This document shows, in pieces, positions 62,627-64,000 of a stretch of 64,000 bases of DNA; the first letter of the stretch is position 1, and each line of letters begins with the position of its first letter. Location of the stretch: NCBI GenBank assembly GCA_002729235.1, contig PBTY01000054.1, positions 4,332 through 68,331 of the forward strand, given 5' to 3'. The notes beneath the pieces are model-generated. The model saw only the letters and a list, made by a program, of their open reading frames with translations, searched no databases and was not told the DNA's origin. Source of the DNA: Rickettsiales bacterium. GTDB lineage: Bacteria; Bacteroidota; Bacteroidia; Cytophagales; Cyclobacteriaceae. The translations under genes were made by a program, and so were the position numbers.

Positions 62627-63427
62627 CTATTTCTTTTTCTTGTTGCTAGCTTTTATGGTACTCATTCCTTTTCTGGCTTCTTTCATATCATACTCGAATA
62701 GGTAGGCCAGAGAGACGGCTAGTGTATTGGAGCGATACTCAAAGTTCTCAGTATAATTAAAAAACTTGAAGTCATCATTGTTATTAAATCCCATATTCGA
62801 ATGACCGAATGTATACTTAAAATCCACCAGCAATCGTCCTCCAAAGTATAAATCAAAATAAACACCGCCCCCTAATACCAGTGCATATTGAAACCGATTT
62901 CCTTCAGGAACAGCATAGACCCCATCCACAACATCACTCTTCGAGTTCTTAAAAACGAGTTTTCTCCACTCACTTGGAGGTTCTACAAATTCACCATCAC
63001 CAGCTACCACACTGCCTGTACCTCCTAACCAATATTGTAATTTTGTACCTCCACTTACATAGTAATGGGTAGGGCCTTTATCTAAGCTCACTCTAAAAAG
63101 CGCTGGTGCCGACAGGAATGAATTCTTAACACTACTCACGGCAGAAGTCCCTACTTCTGAGTTACCTGTAAGGTTTCTTTTCTCTCGCTCATAATAAAGC
63201 TCAGTTTGTACTGAAAACATATCGCTAGCTTGATAGATCATTACTCCCCCAGCCTCAAAACTGTAGGTGGGACTTACATTGAACGAATCAAGATATGTCG
63301 AAGCTTGATAGATGAAATTATTCCTATTCACCCCTGCTTTTGGCCCAAACCAAAACTGAGCATTTGCGGAGAACATTCCGAGCCCAAGACATGTGAAAAT
63401 AACCAATCTGAAAAATTGCAAATTCAT
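62627..63427 (-). CDS. PorT-like outer-membrane beta-barrel protein
   Basis: A 266-residue exported protein: signal peptide (about 1-23, ending FSANAQF), FGPKAGVNRNNFIYQ opening and eight or so amphipathic strands in the OMP_b-brl pattern (VQTELYYEREKRNLTG, YYVSGGTKLQYWLGG, VLGGGVYFDLYFGG, LLVDFKYTFGHSN), with a basic tail (KASNKKKK). PorT-like proteins are outer-membrane barrels of Bacteroidota, some involved in T9SS function. It is divergent from the PorP/SprF gene to its right. Confidence 0.82.
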   Translation of the reverse strand: MNLQFFRLVIFTCLGLGMFSANAQFWFGPKAGVNRNNFIYQASTYLDSFNVSPTYSFEAGGVMIYQASDMFSVQTELYYEREKRNLTGNSEVGTSAVSSVKNSFLSAPALFRVSLDKGPTHYYVSGGTKLQYWLGGTGSVVAGDGEFVEPPSEWRKLVFKNSKSDVVDGVYAVPEGNRFQYALVLGGGVYFDLYFGGRLLVDFKYTFGHSNMGFNNNDDFKFFNYTENFEYRSNTLAVSLAYLFEYDMKEARKGMSTIKASNKKKK

Positions 63428-63665
63428 CTTTATTGTGAAATTTAAGTGTAATTATACAGAACAAGTACCTCAGTTTCAAAAGCAGAGTACTAAAAAATCC
63501 TTAAATCATTCAATGGACTTGTTTTGTGCAATTCAATAGATTATGTGTTCAAGTCCTCAAATTTCAGTATTTATTTAATATTTTAGCTCTAGTTTAATGA
63601 ATTGGCCTGTCCATCCACAATTGAGACTATAAGGTGTTAGCACGATTCATCTAGACAAACAGTGT

Positions 63666-64000
63666 ATGAAAAAATATCTTTGGGCGTCCTTTTTATTGGC
63701 ACTTAATCTGATAACGGTTAGTGCTCAAGAGTTACCTATTGTTTACAATCAGTTCTTCATGAACCCGTATGTGTACAATCCAGCATATGCTGGAGTAGAA
63801 GGTCATGCGGTTGTATTTGCAACATATAAAAATCAATGGGCAGGGATCAATGGTGCTCCTTCCGTATACAACGCCAACTTTCACATTCCTCTAAAAGGAG
63901 GGTTAGCCTTTGGCGCCATGGCTTCCAGTAGACAAGCAGGACCTTATAACCTTAGTAGTGGGAAAGTTTCTGCCGGTTATCTAATCAGTATCGATCGTGA
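63666..64000 (+). CDS. PorP/SprF-family T9SS outer-membrane protein, 3' part missing
   Basis: An ATG at 63666 opens a frame that runs off the window end (111 codons seen). It starts MKKYLWASFLLALNLITVSA, a signal peptide, then QELPIVYNQFFMNPYVYNPA and YAGVEGHAVVFATYKNQWAGINGAPS, the diagnostic PorP/SprF opening. These outer-membrane proteins anchor or help display giant T9SS substrates such as SprB. Genes of this family often sit beside a giant adhesin gene; here it is 13 kb from one and divergent from the PorT-like gene. Confidence 0.88.
   Translation, partial: MKKYLWASFLLALNLITVSAQELPIVYNQFFMNPYVYNPAYAGVEGHAVVFATYKNQWAGINGAPSVYNANFHIPLKGGLAFGAMASSRQAGPYNLSSGKVSAGYLISIDR

Overview
This 64 kb window comes from the chromosome of a member of the Bacteroidota, most likely a marine Cytophagales. 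The reasons are a C-terminal type IX secretion (T9SS) sorting domain on a giant secreted protein, a PorP/SprF gene at the right edge, several PorT-like outer-membrane barrels, lipoboxes of Bacteroidota type, sigma-A -7 boxes of the TAnnTTTG kind, few Shine-Dalgarno sites, and about 40% GC. I see no rRNA, tRNA, CRISPR array, intact insertion sequence or prophage. Names rest on motif recognition; no database search was run.

Layout. 1-8.5 kb is a mosaic of small housekeeping and accessory genes: a truncated membrane protein, a Crp/Fnr regulator, an alpha/beta hydrolase, a DUF3592 protein, a gene-poor stretch with a repeat, a DUF433-DUF5615 toxin-antitoxin pair, an ABC-F ATPase, a cell-wall amidase, and an hxlR-nudix-deoxyribosyltransferase operon divergent from a DoxX-like gene. 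8.5-13 kb has a SWIM-SNF2 helicase and a lipoprotein with one CXXCH motif. 13-25 kb is a compact surface-glycan, lipid or natural-product locus: three B12-binding-type radical SAM enzymes, two class I methyltransferases, an FkbM methyltransferase, a flippase, two GT2 enzymes, a GT-C (GT87-like) enzyme and a nucleotidyltransferase-like protein. 25-33 kb again holds mixed small genes: a cupin, an arsR-SRPBCC pair with clear operators, a frameshifted DUF3817 gene, SRAP, EF-hand, YdeI, PhzF, DUF3108 and DUF3820 proteins.

33.3-61.5 kb, all on the minus strand, is the most striking region. It reads as one six-gene operon: an MFS-like transporter fused to HEAT repeats and a cyclic-nucleotide-binding-like domain; a three-module TIR/DUF4062/TIR-like protein; a membrane-anchored STAND NTPase with coiled coil and seven WD40 repeats; an outer-membrane beta-barrel with a helical periplasmic head; a beta-propeller-like lipoprotein; and a 5847-residue T9SS-exported protein built of LamG, anchor-D, bacterial Ig-like, MAM-like and Omp28-like modules. 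My inference is that conflict-type signalling modules (TIR, STAND) are here wired across the inner membrane to the outer membrane to control display or use of a giant surface protein. This is my leading candidate for an undescribed system. The right end carries a histone-deacetylase-family enzyme, a PorT-like barrel and the start of a PorP/SprF gene.

Main limits: start codons are uncertain where only TTG or GTG is available; functions in the 13-25 kb and 33-61 kb loci are inferred from domains and gene order; the DUF3817 frameshift could be a sequencing error.
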